From contig NZ_CP049889.1 of assembly GCF_011299095.1 (NCBI RefSeq), positions 1,592,501 to 1,656,500 on the forward strand: DNA of 64,000 bases, written 5' to 3'. Each line of letters starts with the position of its first letter. Position 1 is the stretch's first letter. Under the pieces are notes generated by a model. It searched no databases. It was not told the origin of the DNA and saw only the letters and a program-made list of their open reading frames with translations. The DNA comes from Jeotgalibaca porci (GTDB taxonomy: Bacteria > Bacillota > Bacilli > Lactobacillales > Aerococcaceae). The position numbers were made by a program, and so were the translations under genes. Below are positions 6,528 through 14,495 of this stretch, piece by piece.

Positions 6528-8275
6528 AAACATTCAAACGACTTTTAACATATATGAAATTTGATAAATTAAAATTTGTAGTTGGTTTTGGTTTGTTGAT
6601 TGCTGCGGTGTTCGCGGACTTGTCAGCACCATTAATTGCACAACGCGTGATTGATGATGTCATTACACCGGCAGCTGCTGAGGGCGTATTTGTCACAAAC
6701 GTCTTATTACGTTTGTTGGTCATCTATGCTGTTTTAATGCTGTTGACTGCGGTATTGCGTTACATCAGTTTCTTGATTTTAACGAAAGCAGCGAATAGTA
6801 TCGTGAAACGGATTCGTGACGAAGCATATCGTCACTTACAAACATTGCCAATCCGGTACTTCGATAACTTGCCGGCCGGTAAAGTGGTTTCTCGCATTAC
6901 AAACGATACGGAGGTCTTGCGTCAACAGTTCTATGTCGCAACGATCAGTAATGTGATGTTAAATATTACCTATGTAATTGGAACGTACATTGCGATTACG
7001 CGCCTGCACAAAGGATTGGGAATAGCTTTATTAGTATTGCTTCCTTTAATGTTTATATGGCATAAGTTTTATAGTAAGTACGCAGGTGCATTGAGCCGGA
7101 AAGAGCGTGAATTGAATAGTGACATCAACGGAAAGATTAATGAATCGGTCCAAGGGATGTCGATTATTCAAGCGTTCCAACAAGAAGAGCAGATTGCTGA
7201 TGAGTTCCAAGTCATTAATAATGAATGGTTTGAAACGGAACGTAAATACGTGCTTCTGGATTCAGCGGCACAATTTACTTTAGGAGGGTTATTGCGTCAT
7301 ATAGCACTCTTACTGATGATGGTCTATTTCTCCACGCAATATTTAGACGGTGTATTAGGGATTTCGATTGGTACGCTGTATGTGTTTGGTGATTACATCA
7401 CACGTCTGTTTGACCCGATTCAAGGTATTATCCAGCAAATGGCATTCGTTCAACAGGCGATTGCGGCGGGTGAACGGGTTTTTGAATTAGTTGATACACC
7501 GGGCGAAGTGGAGAAAGAAGGCGAACTTCCGGTTGCAGCCGGAGAAGTTTCCTTCGACCATGTCAGCTTTGGTTATAGCGATGACAAGAAAGTATTGAAA
7601 GATATTCACTTTACTGCGAATCCGGGCGAAACAGTTGCATTGGTGGGGCACACCGGTTCCGGAAAGAGCTCTATTATGAACCTCTTGTTCCGCTTCTATG
7701 ATCCGCAAGAAGGCCAAATTAAAATTGATGGGCATGCGACGACAGACTATTCCCGTCAAAGTGTCCGTAAAGGTATGGGGATTGTGTTGCAAGATCCGTT
7801 TCTATTTACCGGTACGCTGGAATCCAATATCACTTTGGGCGATCCGGGTATCGATGCAGAAACAGCGAAGCGTGCACTTCTGGAAGTGGGCGGAGGCCCA
7901 ATGTTGAGTCATTTCGAAAAAGGGATGCAGGAGCCCGTTGTGGAAAAGGGTGCAACTTTGAGTTCCGGACAGCGTCAATTGATATCATTTGCGCGTGCAC
8001 TGGCCTTTGATCCGAAGATTCTAATCTTAGATGAAGCGACGTCTTCCATTGATACGGAAACCGAGCAAGTTATCCAACACGCGATGGATGTGTTGAAAGA
8101 GGGGCGGACGACATTTATCATCGCGCACCGCTTATCTACGATTCAACATGCGAATCAAATTCTGGTATTGGAAAGCGGCGAAATTGTTGAACGTGGGACA
8201 CATACTGAATTGTTACAACAAAATGGTGTCTATGCCCAAATGTACCGGATGCAAAAAGAAGGAAACGGTGCGTAA
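6524..8275 (+). CDS. bmrD: Heterodimeric ABC exporter, second subunit (BmrD/LmrD-like)
   Basis: A 583-residue half-transporter with an N-terminal membrane domain (about 1-320) and a nucleotide-binding domain: Walker A GHTGSGKSS (about 376), signature LSSGQRQ (about 478) and Walker B with intact glutamate LILDEA (about 500), then the H-loop IAHRLST. It keeps the catalytic Glu lacking in its partner but has Ser for the first Gly of the signature. Together the two subunits therefore form one consensus and one degenerate ATP site, as known for BmrCD, LmrCD and TM287/288. Translation starts at an ATGA overlap with the upstream gene. Confidence 0.86.
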   Translation: MKTFKRLLTYMKFDKLKFVVGFGLLIAAVFADLSAPLIAQRVIDDVITPAAAEGVFVTNVLLRLLVIYAVLMLLTAVLRYISFLILTKAANSIVKRIRDEAYRHLQTLPIRYFDNLPAGKVVSRITNDTEVLRQQFYVATISNVMLNITYVIGTYIAITRLHKGLGIALLVLLPLMFIWHKFYSKYAGALSRKERELNSDINGKINESVQGMSIIQAFQQEEQIADEFQVINNEWFETERKYVLLDSAAQFTLGGLLRHIALLLMMVYFSTQYLDGVLGISIGTLYVFGDYITRLFDPIQGIIQQMAFVQQAIAAGERVFELVDTPGEVEKEGELPVAAGEVSFDHVSFGYSDDKKVLKDIHFTANPGETVALVGHTGSGKSSIMNLLFRFYDPQEGQIKIDGHATTDYSRQSVRKGMGIVLQDPFLFTGTLESNITLGDPGIDAETAKRALLEVGGGPMLSHFEKGMQEPVVEKGATLSSGQRQLISFARALAFDPKILILDEATSSIDTETEQVIQHAMDVLKEGRTTFIIAHRLSTIQHANQILVLESGEIVERGTHTELLQQNGVYAQMYRMQKEGNGA

Positions 8276-8342
8276 GTGAGTTAATAGGAAAGAAGAGTGG
8301 GAAAAGTCCCTTTTTAGTAATAATTTATAGTCTGAGTAATTA

Positions 8343-8391
8343 AAAACACCGTCATATCAAGGATTATTCTTCCTAGATATGACGGTGTTTT
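8343..8391. terminator. Strong bidirectional terminator after the exporter
   Basis: A perfect 16-bp stem (AAAACACCGTCATATC with its reverse complement, 17-base loop) ends in T-runs in both directions. Confidence 0.85.
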
Positions 8392-8407
8392 CTAATTTAG
8401 CTAGTTG

Positions 8408-8507
8408 TTTCCCATTCGAACTCGTTGTAAATAGTTTTAAAATCAGTTGGTCGGTGAATTTCCCATTCGAACTCGTTGTAAATAGTTTTAAAATCAGTTG
8501 GTCGGTG
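8408..8507. repeat. Two 49-bp direct repeats, period 51 bp
   Basis: 8408-8456 and 8459-8507 are identical copies (TTTCCCATTCGAACTCG through TTGGTCGGTG) separated by AA. The rest of the 8276-8832 gap holds terminators, a promoter and otherwise unassigned sequence. A minus-strand open frame across the repeats has no ribosome binding site and is not called. Confidence 0.85.
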
Positions 8508-8661
8508 GTTGAAGGTAACATCAACGATAAAAAGCAAGCCATTTAAACCAGAAGGTTATTTGTTGGAAATGGTCGGAGGGCAGCGGGGCATTTCCATCTC
8601 ATCTCGGATAACTTAAAAAATGCTCCCTTTCTATAGCTGTTAACTCCCTTAAGTTAATGAC

Positions 8662-8690
8662 AAAGCGGCTATCAGATCTGCTTTTTTTTT
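8662..8690 (+). terminator. Terminator-like hairpin with T9 tract
   Basis: AAAGCGG pairs with CTGCTTT (one G-U pair) around nine bases, followed by an uninterrupted run of Ts. No gene ends just upstream, so it may mark the end of an untranslated transcript or a lost gene. Confidence 0.45.
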
Positions 8691-8771
8691 GACTCTTAGT
8701 CCTGTTCGTGAACGTTCTAACAAAAAAAGCACTTCTGGTCAACCGCAAACCAATGTAAGCAGTTGCAGTCA

Positions 8772-8801
8772 TTGTTAAAAAGAAAACGGTTCATATATAA
8801 T
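8772..8801 (+). promoter_or_regulatory. Promoter of the AraC-family regulator
   Basis: TTGTTA and a perfect TATAAT are 18 bases apart; the Shine-Dalgarno GGAGG follows at 8820-8824. Confidence 0.55.
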
Positions 8802-8832
8802 TATTAGGAGCTTCCGAAAGGAGGAGAGCAGA

Positions 8833-9669
8833 ATTTCTATTAAATTGAGAGCAGTTTATCGAAAAGAAGGAAAAGAGTCCGAAATGGATTTTAAAGAACA
8901 ACCAAAGTTCGAAATGATATTGGTGCACGCAGGTAACTGTCGCTATTTAGTAGGTAACAAAATTTATCCGCTCCGCCCGGGAGACTTGCTTTTACTTGAT
9001 GGGAAGACCATTCAAAGTGCCTATGTATTCGACGAAAGCGAAACGTATGAACGAAGTATTATCCAATTTCATTCAAAATGGCTCCAACCATTGTTGGAAG
9101 AACTGGGTGTCGCTTACTTACTCGATTTATTCAGTGAGAATCGCAATGGAAAGATTCGTTTATTTTCCAAAGAGGATGCCGAAGCCATTGAGCACTCGTT
9201 CTTAAAAATTGACCAGTTGAACGATTTGACCCATAATTATAAGCATGAAGCACTACGAAAAACAATGATTACTGGGCTTTTATTACGAATCGACCTCTCT
9301 ACGGTCGCAATTCGAGACAAAAGCCGTCTATATAAAGATGAAAAGATAAAAATCGCCGAAGACGTATTGACCTATATTTTCCAATACTACCGTGACGCAA
9401 TCGCCATTGAAGATATCGCAAATGGCCTGGAATTAAGCAAATCCTATATTTCACACGTATTTAAGGAAATGACTGGATTTTCCATTATGAATTACTTGAT
9501 GCGCTACCGTTTGTCAGCTTCCACAAGCGCTTTGTTGACTGATCAAACAAAGTCCATCAAGGAAATTGCGTATGAGCACGGATTTGAAAGTGACGCGCAT
9601 TTTAGCCGATTTTTCAAAAAAAACTTCGGTCAAACGCCTAATCGCTTTCGAAAAAGCTATTCCTTATAA
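8833..9669 (+). CDS. AraC-family transcriptional regulator
   Basis: About 278 residues. The N-terminal half is a cupin-like ligand domain (VGNKIYPLRPGDLLLLDG is a typical AraC-binding turn). The C-terminal 100 residues carry two helix-turn-helix units (IEDIANGLELSKSYISHVFKE and IKEIAYEHGFESDAHFSRFFKK, shown here in part of the domain pattern). The start is doubtful: GGAGG (8820-8824) sits eight bases before an in-frame ATT at 8833, whereas the first conventional start, TTG 8845, is 20 bases away. An ATT start or a damaged ATG is possible. It probably controls the two dehydrogenase genes that follow, or the uronate genes. Confidence 0.82.
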   Translation: MSIKLRAVYRKEGKESEMDFKEQPKFEMILVHAGNCRYLVGNKIYPLRPGDLLLLDGKTIQSAYVFDESETYERSIIQFHSKWLQPLLEELGVAYLLDLFSENRNGKIRLFSKEDAEAIEHSFLKIDQLNDLTHNYKHEALRKTMITGLLLRIDLSTVAIRDKSRLYKDEKIKIAEDVLTYIFQYYRDAIAIEDIANGLELSKSYISHVFKEMTGFSIMNYLMRYRLSASTSALLTDQTKSIKEIAYEHGFESDAHFSRFFKKNFGQTPNRFRKSYSL

Positions 9670-9697
9670 ACTTAAGAACAGAGAGAGATGAAATGAG

Positions 9698-10729
9698 ATG
9701 CTGAAAGTAGCAATTATCGGTTTAGGAACGGTATCCAAAGTCCATAGCCAAGCCATCCTAGAGACGCACAATGGCAAACTAGTAGCGGTTTGTGATAGTG
9801 ATGAAGAAAAGAAAGAGGATTATCCCGGTATTCCTTTTTATACAGATGTCGCGGTAATGCTCGCGGCTGAGGAGTTGGACGTTGTTCACATTTGTTTGCC
9901 GCATCATCTTCACTATCCGATTACGAAAATATGTGCCGAGAGCGGTGTGCATATTCTCCAAGAAAAACCATTAGCGATGGATTACCACGAAGGCCTTCTG
10001 ACTGCTGAATTGGCCAAGAATGTACCGGGGAAAATAGGAATTTGTTTCCAAAATCGTTACAATTCGACCTTTCAAGAATTGCTGCGGCGATTGAAGGCTG
10101 AAGATCACGGAGCCATCAAAGCAATCAAAGGGTTGGTAGCATGGAATCGAACAGAAGATTATTACACCGATAAACCATGGCGGGGTAAATGGGCAACAGC
10201 GGGTGGCGGAACTATCATTAATCAAGCCATCCATACATTGGATTTAATGCAATTATTAGGTGGCGAATTACAAACCTGTAAAGCCAGTCTCTCTAATCTT
10301 ACGGATTATGCTATGGAAGTCGAAGATACGGCTGTGGCGAACTTTACTTTCGAAAATGACGTAAGAGGCTTCTATATGTCGACTAATGCCTATGCAACGA
10401 ATGCAAGTGTCGAAATTGAAGTAGTAACTGAGAAATGCACCTACATGATTAAAAACAATCAACTCTTTGTGATAGACGAGAATGGCGATTTCGAATCGTT
10501 GGCCCGCGATCAGCAACGAGCCGATACGAAATCGTACTATGGTCCAAGTCACGGGATTATCATCCAGCGTTTTTATAATGCTATTGAACATGATACAGCT
10601 GACTATGTGTCCGTTGAAGAAGCACTGCCATCAATGTTAATGATTGATGCAATGAAAGAATCCACACGTTTGGATCAAACGATTCAGATGGTAGATTTAA
10701 TAAAGGAATCTAAAATAGGAATGTATTAA
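9698..10729 (+). CDS. Gfo/Idh/MocA-family oxidoreductase
   Basis: 343 residues with an N-terminal Rossmann fold (GLGTVSKVH at residues 8-16), the family's catalytic EKP motif (QEKPLAM, about residue 90) and a C-terminal alpha/beta domain opening with GGGTIINQAIHTLDLMQ, whose Asp/His pair is usual at the active site. Members oxidise or reduce sugars and cyclitols with NAD(P); the substrate is not evident. It lies 28 bases after the AraC gene and 19 before a second family member, so the three probably form one operon. Codon use matches its neighbours. Confidence 0.85.
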   Translation: MLKVAIIGLGTVSKVHSQAILETHNGKLVAVCDSDEEKKEDYPGIPFYTDVAVMLAAEELDVVHICLPHHLHYPITKICAESGVHILQEKPLAMDYHEGLLTAELAKNVPGKIGICFQNRYNSTFQELLRRLKAEDHGAIKAIKGLVAWNRTEDYYTDKPWRGKWATAGGGTIINQAIHTLDLMQLLGGELQTCKASLSNLTDYAMEVEDTAVANFTFENDVRGFYMSTNAYATNASVEIEVVTEKCTYMIKNNQLFVIDENGDFESLARDQQRADTKSYYGPSHGIIIQRFYNAIEHDTADYVSVEEALPSMLMIDAMKESTRLDQTIQMVDLIKESKIGMY

Positions 10730-10748
10730 AAAATGGAGGGGTTTAAGA

Positions 10749-11825
10749 ATGGCATCTAAAGATGGAATGAATTATGCACCAAAAGGGAAAGAGAATAAGG
10801 TAGTTGAGCCAGGCGAATTTGTAGTAGGGGTAACAGCATTGGACCATGGCCATATTAATGGTATGACAAATGGTTTGTTGGAAGCTGGGGCAACGATCAA
10901 GTATGTATATGATCCAGACGCTGAGAAGTTGAAAGCGTACCAAGAACAATTCCCGGATATTCCAGCGGCAGAATCCTTGGAACAAATCTTGGAAGACCCG
11001 GAAGTGCAACTCGTAGCAGCTGCGGCAGTTCCAAATTTACGCAGTGCTTTGGGGAACCGTGTGATGCGTGCAGGGAAAGACTACTTCACGGATAAAACAG
11101 GTTTCACAACGCTTGAGCAACTGGAAGAAACGAAAAAAGTTGTGAAAGAAACAGGTCGTAAGTACTGGGTATATTTCAGCGAGCGTCTGCACGTTGAAGG
11201 AGCAGTATTAGCGGGCCAAATGATTGAAGAAGGTAAAATCGGTCGCGTGATTCAAGTGACGGGATTCGGCCCACACCGTTTAGACAAAGAGAAACGTCCA
11301 GAGTGGTTCTTCAAGAAAGAGCAGTACGGCGGAATTCTAGCAGATATCGGAAGCCACCAAATCGAACAATTCCTACACTTCACCGGTAATACAGATGCAA
11401 AAGTATTGCACAGTAAAGTTGGCAACTACAGCAATCCAGATACGCCAGAATTGGAAGATTACGGTGATGCAACACTCGTTGGTGATAACGGCGCCACCTT
11501 TATCTTTAAAGTTGACTGGTTTACTCCAGACGGGTTAGGCATTTGGGGAGATGGCCGTACCTTCATTACAGGTACAGAAGGAACCATTGAAATCCGTAAA
11601 TACATCAACGTTGCAACGGATACATCAGGTGACCATGTCTTCTTAGTGACAAAAGACGGCGAAGAACATCATCAAGTGACAGGCCAAGTAGGCTTCCCGT
11701 TCTTCGGCGAGATGATTTTAGATATTATTAATGGAACAGAAAAAGCAATGACACAAGCTCATATCTTTAAAGCGCAAGAATTATGTCTCCTTGCCCAAGA
11801 ACAAGCAATGAACATAACTGAATAA
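10749..11825 (+). CDS. Gfo/Idh/MocA-family oxidoreductase, atypical
   Basis: 358 residues. The Rossmann part begins late (FVVGVTALDHGH, about residues 24-35) after a polar 20-residue extension, and its glycine-rich loop is unlike the consensus. The EKP motif is replaced by DKTG (about residue 114). The C-terminal domain keeps GGILADIGSHQIEQFL. It is therefore a divergent member that may act on a different substrate or cofactor than its upstream neighbour. A strong GGAGG precedes the ATG. A hairpin 15 bases after the stop probably ends this unit before the uronate block. Confidence 0.82.
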   Translation: MASKDGMNYAPKGKENKVVEPGEFVVGVTALDHGHINGMTNGLLEAGATIKYVYDPDAEKLKAYQEQFPDIPAAESLEQILEDPEVQLVAAAAVPNLRSALGNRVMRAGKDYFTDKTGFTTLEQLEETKKVVKETGRKYWVYFSERLHVEGAVLAGQMIEEGKIGRVIQVTGFGPHRLDKEKRPEWFFKKEQYGGILADIGSHQIEQFLHFTGNTDAKVLHSKVGNYSNPDTPELEDYGDATLVGDNGATFIFKVDWFTPDGLGIWGDGRTFITGTEGTIEIRKYINVATDTSGDHVFLVTKDGEEHHQVTGQVGFPFFGEMILDIINGTEKAMTQAHIFKAQELCLLAQEQAMNITE

Positions 11826-11839
11826 TAAAAACGATGCGG

Positions 11840-11861
11840 AACCTGGCTTAGGAGTCAGGTT
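11840..11861 (+). terminator. Hairpin after the second dehydrogenase
   Basis: AACCTG pairs with CAGGTT, with CT/AG pairs further in; the following sequence is only moderately T-rich. Confidence 0.5.
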
Positions 11862-11921
11862 TCACATTTGACTGAGAGAGCGGTGAACGCTGTTCGTTTG
11901 CTTGAACGGTCAACATAATAA

Positions 11922-11935
11922 AGAAAGCGCTTGCC
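11922..11935. promoter_or_regulatory. Possible catabolite-responsive (cre) element
   Basis: AGAAAGCGCTTGCC contains the AAAGCGCTT core of CcpA sites and matches most of the conserved positions. It lies about 50 bases upstream of the kdgA-operon promoter. Carbon catabolite control of hexuronate genes is expected, but this site is a partial match. Confidence 0.35.
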
Positions 11936-11983
11936 TTTGACGGCAAACGCACATTTTTACAACTTGAAGTCATTATAGTACAT

Positions 11984-12013
11984 TTGCCAAACAGTGGGTT
12001 TGCTTGCTATACT
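11984..12013 (+). promoter_or_regulatory. Promoter of the kdgA-uxaC-uxuA operon
   Basis: TTGCCA and TATACT with an 18-base spacer. A start near 12020 would give the operon an unusually long 5' untranslated region of about 355 bases. Confidence 0.55.
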
Positions 12014-12023
12014 TGTAGTGTAG

Positions 12024-12146
12024 AAAGCAACATACGCAGACACTTTCGAACTAGAGATTTGTAAGCGTATGGCAGCACGAATAGCAGAATATGGACTATC
12101 AAAAGAGCAATCGATTGATAGAGCCTCAGCATTTTGGAAACATTAA
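12024..12146 (+). pseudogene. Short gene relic or leader frame in the kdgA 5' region
   Basis: An open stretch of 40 codons has a protein-like composition (for example ELEICKRMAARIAEYG and SIDRASAFWKH) but no start with a ribosome binding site; the only ATG is at 12069. It could be the tail of a decayed gene or an untranslated leader by chance. No family is recognised. Confidence 0.25.
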
Positions 12147-12315
12147 CAAAACTTTCGAGCTTACATCAGTCTGACTTGAAAGTGAGTAAATCGCGTTCTA
12201 AAAGTCACCTGTCCGCCACTTCGTTCAGTCACTCATTGCGAACGGTTATTGGAACTGTTGGATGAAGTAAGGCAAAGTGGGTGAGGGTTAATAAAGCTTT
12301 ATTGAAAAAAGTTGG

Positions 12316-12354
12316 ATCGCAATGCGATATACCGTTTCACATTGTGAAACGGTA
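12316..12354. promoter_or_regulatory. Two adjacent palindromes before kdgA (candidate operators)
   Basis: ATCGC-AAT-GCGAT (12316-12328) is followed at once by TACCGTTTCAC-ATT-GTGAAACGGTA (12330-12354), a perfect 11-bp inverted repeat. Both share the ATT/AAT centre. They end ten bases before the kdgA ribosome binding site and lie far downstream of the promoter, so they could be roadblock repressor operators or, as RNA, a hairpin that influences kdgA translation. No LacI or GntR regulator is encoded in the window. Confidence 0.55.
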
Positions 12355-12376
12355 ATTACGAAACGGAGGAAAAATA

Positions 12377-13024
12377 ATGAGTTTCAAAAGAGATGTCTTG
12401 AATCAAATGCAACAAAACTTTCTATTTGCAGTCGTTCGTGGGAAAACCCAAGAAGAAGGATATGAAATTTCGAAAGCAGTCTACGAGGGTGGTATTAAAA
12501 ACGTTGAAGTAACGTTTTCTACTCCGAACGCAGAGCAAGTAATGCGTCGTTTAGCTGATGAATTTGAAGGAACAGACATGGTTGTAGGTGCGGGTACGGT
12601 ATTGGATGAAGTATCAGCAAGACTTGCAATTCTAAATGGTGCGAAATTTATTGTTAGTCCGAACTTCAATGAGAAAATCGCAAAAATGTGTAACATCTAT
12701 ACAATCCCTTATTTACCAGGTTGTGGAACAATTACTGAAGTTTCTCATGCACTGGAAGCTGGTTGTGAAGTGGTTAAATTATTCCCAGGCGGTTTATTAG
12801 GACCTGGATTCATTAAAGACCTACACGGTCCAATTCCATGGGTAGAAGCAATGCCATCAGGTGGTGTAGCGTTGGACAACATGGACAAATGGATTGCAAA
12901 CGGTGCTTGGTCTGTTGGTGTCGGAAGTGCTTTGACTAAAGGAATGGCTGAAGGCGGTATGACACAAGTAACAGCAAACGCGAAGGAATTTGCTGATAAA
13001 TTGGCAGCTATCCAAGGTAAATAA
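12377..13024 (+). CDS. kdgA: 2-keto-3-deoxy-6-phosphogluconate (KDPG) aldolase
   Basis: 215 residues, a class I TIM-barrel aldolase. The Schiff-base lysine is in EVVKLFPGG and the supporting glutamate lies in the KNVEVTFSTP strand; GAGTVLDE and MPSGGV are phosphate-binding turns. It splits KDPG into pyruvate and glyceraldehyde-3-phosphate, the last step of hexuronate breakdown. GGAGG precedes the ATG. It is the first gene of a block with uxaC (34 bases downstream) and uxuA, under a long leader containing two palindromes. Confidence 0.92.
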   Translation: MSFKRDVLNQMQQNFLFAVVRGKTQEEGYEISKAVYEGGIKNVEVTFSTPNAEQVMRRLADEFEGTDMVVGAGTVLDEVSARLAILNGAKFIVSPNFNEKIAKMCNIYTIPYLPGCGTITEVSHALEAGCEVVKLFPGGLLGPGFIKDLHGPIPWVEAMPSGGVALDNMDKWIANGAWSVGVGSALTKGMAEGGMTQVTANAKEFADKLAAIQGK

Positions 13025-13058
13025 TTTTCTTAACCAACAATAAGGAGGGTTTTACTAG

Positions 13059-14474
13059 ATGTCTTTTATTCATGATGATTTTATGTTGCAAAGTGAAACA
13101 GCGAAACATTTATACCATGATTTTTCAAAGAACATGCCGATTTTTGACTACCACTGTCACTTATCACCACAACAAATTGCTGAGGACCACACGTTTAAAA
13201 ACGTAACAGAGCTGTGGTTAGGCGGCGACCACTACAAATGGCGCGGGATGCGTGCAATGGGTATCAGTGAGGAATTGATTACAGGAGATGCTTCAGACGA
13301 AGAGAAATTCGAAGCCTGGGCATATGCATGTGAAAATGCAGTCGGTAATCCTTTGTTCCACTGGTCGGCGTTGGAATTAAAACGCTACTTCCACATTGAC
13401 GAATTACTAACGAGCAAGAACTGGAAAGAAATTTACGACAGATGTAACCAAGTAATTGAAGAAGAGAACTTAACAGCGCGCAAGTTGATTAAGAACTCCA
13501 ACGTTACGTTTGTATGTACAACGGATAACCCGACTGATGATCTGGCTTGGCACAAGCAAATCGCTGAAGATGACTCTTTCGATGTAGCGGTTCTTCCAGG
13601 ATTCCGTCCAGACGAAGCATTCGCTGTTCAAGATGAGTCGAAATTTACAAACTTCCTAGCGAAGATGAAAGAAGTAACGGGACGCGAGATGACAAGCTTT
13701 GCTGATTTGTTAGCAGGCTTGGAAGAACGTATTCAATACTTCGCAGACCACGGATCGAATATTTCTGACCATGGTTTGACAACGATTCACTACGCTGAAG
13801 CAACGGATGAGGAGATTGAAGCAATCTTCCAAAAAGCTGCTAAAGGTGAAGAAATAACGACAGAAGAATACGCGAAATATCAAACAAAACTGTTTGTTGA
13901 ATTAGGTAAAATTTATCACGCTAAGAAATTCGTGATGCAATTGCACTTCGGAGCAATCCGTAACAACAACAGACGTATTTTCAAAAACATTGGCCCGGAT
14001 GCAGGAGTAGACTCAATCACGGATCAACCGAACGTAAGTTATGCATTGAATAACTTAATGGGCGCGATGGACGAAAACAATCAGTTACCAAAATTGATTA
14101 TTTACCCATTAGACCCAACGTACTTTGATTTAGCTGGTACGGCGGCTGCGAACTTCCAAATGAATGCTGAGGGAATCCGCAGCAAAGTTCAATTGGGTTC
14201 AGGTTGGTGGTTCAACGATACGAAATACGGCATGTTGAAACAATTGAAATCCTTGTCTGAATCAGGCCTATTGATGAACTTCGTAGGAATGCTGACAGAT
14301 TCAAGAAGTTTTGTATCATACACACGTCACGAGTACTTCCGTCGTTTACTATGTGATTTTATCGGTGACTTGGTAGAACGCGGCGAAATTCCAAACGATG
14401 ATGCATTACTAGAAAAATTAATTACAAATATAAGCTACAACAATGCTGTTGAATACTTTGAATTCAAAAAATAA
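13059..14474 (+). CDS. uxaC: Glucuronate (uronate) isomerase
   Basis: 471 residues, normal for the amidohydrolase-like uronate isomerases. The metal-binding DYHCHLSP motif is at about residues 30-37, and conserved stretches include FVCTTDNPTDDL, MQLHFGAIRNNN and GSGWWFNDTKYGM. The enzyme interconverts glucuronate and fructuronate (or galacturonate and tagaturonate), the entry step of the pathway. Strong GGAGG 12 bases before the ATG. It sits between kdgA and uxuA with short gaps, so the three are co-transcribed. Confidence 0.95.
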   Translation: MSFIHDDFMLQSETAKHLYHDFSKNMPIFDYHCHLSPQQIAEDHTFKNVTELWLGGDHYKWRGMRAMGISEELITGDASDEEKFEAWAYACENAVGNPLFHWSALELKRYFHIDELLTSKNWKEIYDRCNQVIEEENLTARKLIKNSNVTFVCTTDNPTDDLAWHKQIAEDDSFDVAVLPGFRPDEAFAVQDESKFTNFLAKMKEVTGREMTSFADLLAGLEERIQYFADHGSNISDHGLTTIHYAEATDEEIEAIFQKAAKGEEITTEEYAKYQTKLFVELGKIYHAKKFVMQLHFGAIRNNNRRIFKNIGPDAGVDSITDQPNVSYALNNLMGAMDENNQLPKLIIYPLDPTYFDLAGTAAANFQMNAEGIRSKVQLGSGWWFNDTKYGMLKQLKSLSESGLLMNFVGMLTDSRSFVSYTRHEYFRRLLCDFIGDLVERGEIPNDDALLEKLITNISYNNAVEYFEFKK

Positions 14475-14495
14475 AAAATAAGGAAGTGTTTTTGT

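Noticed and set aside
8357-8542. Minus-strand 61-codon frame with an internal 17-residue repeat
   Set aside because: It only mirrors the 51-bp DNA duplication (51 is a multiple of three), has no ribosome binding site and runs through a terminator stem.
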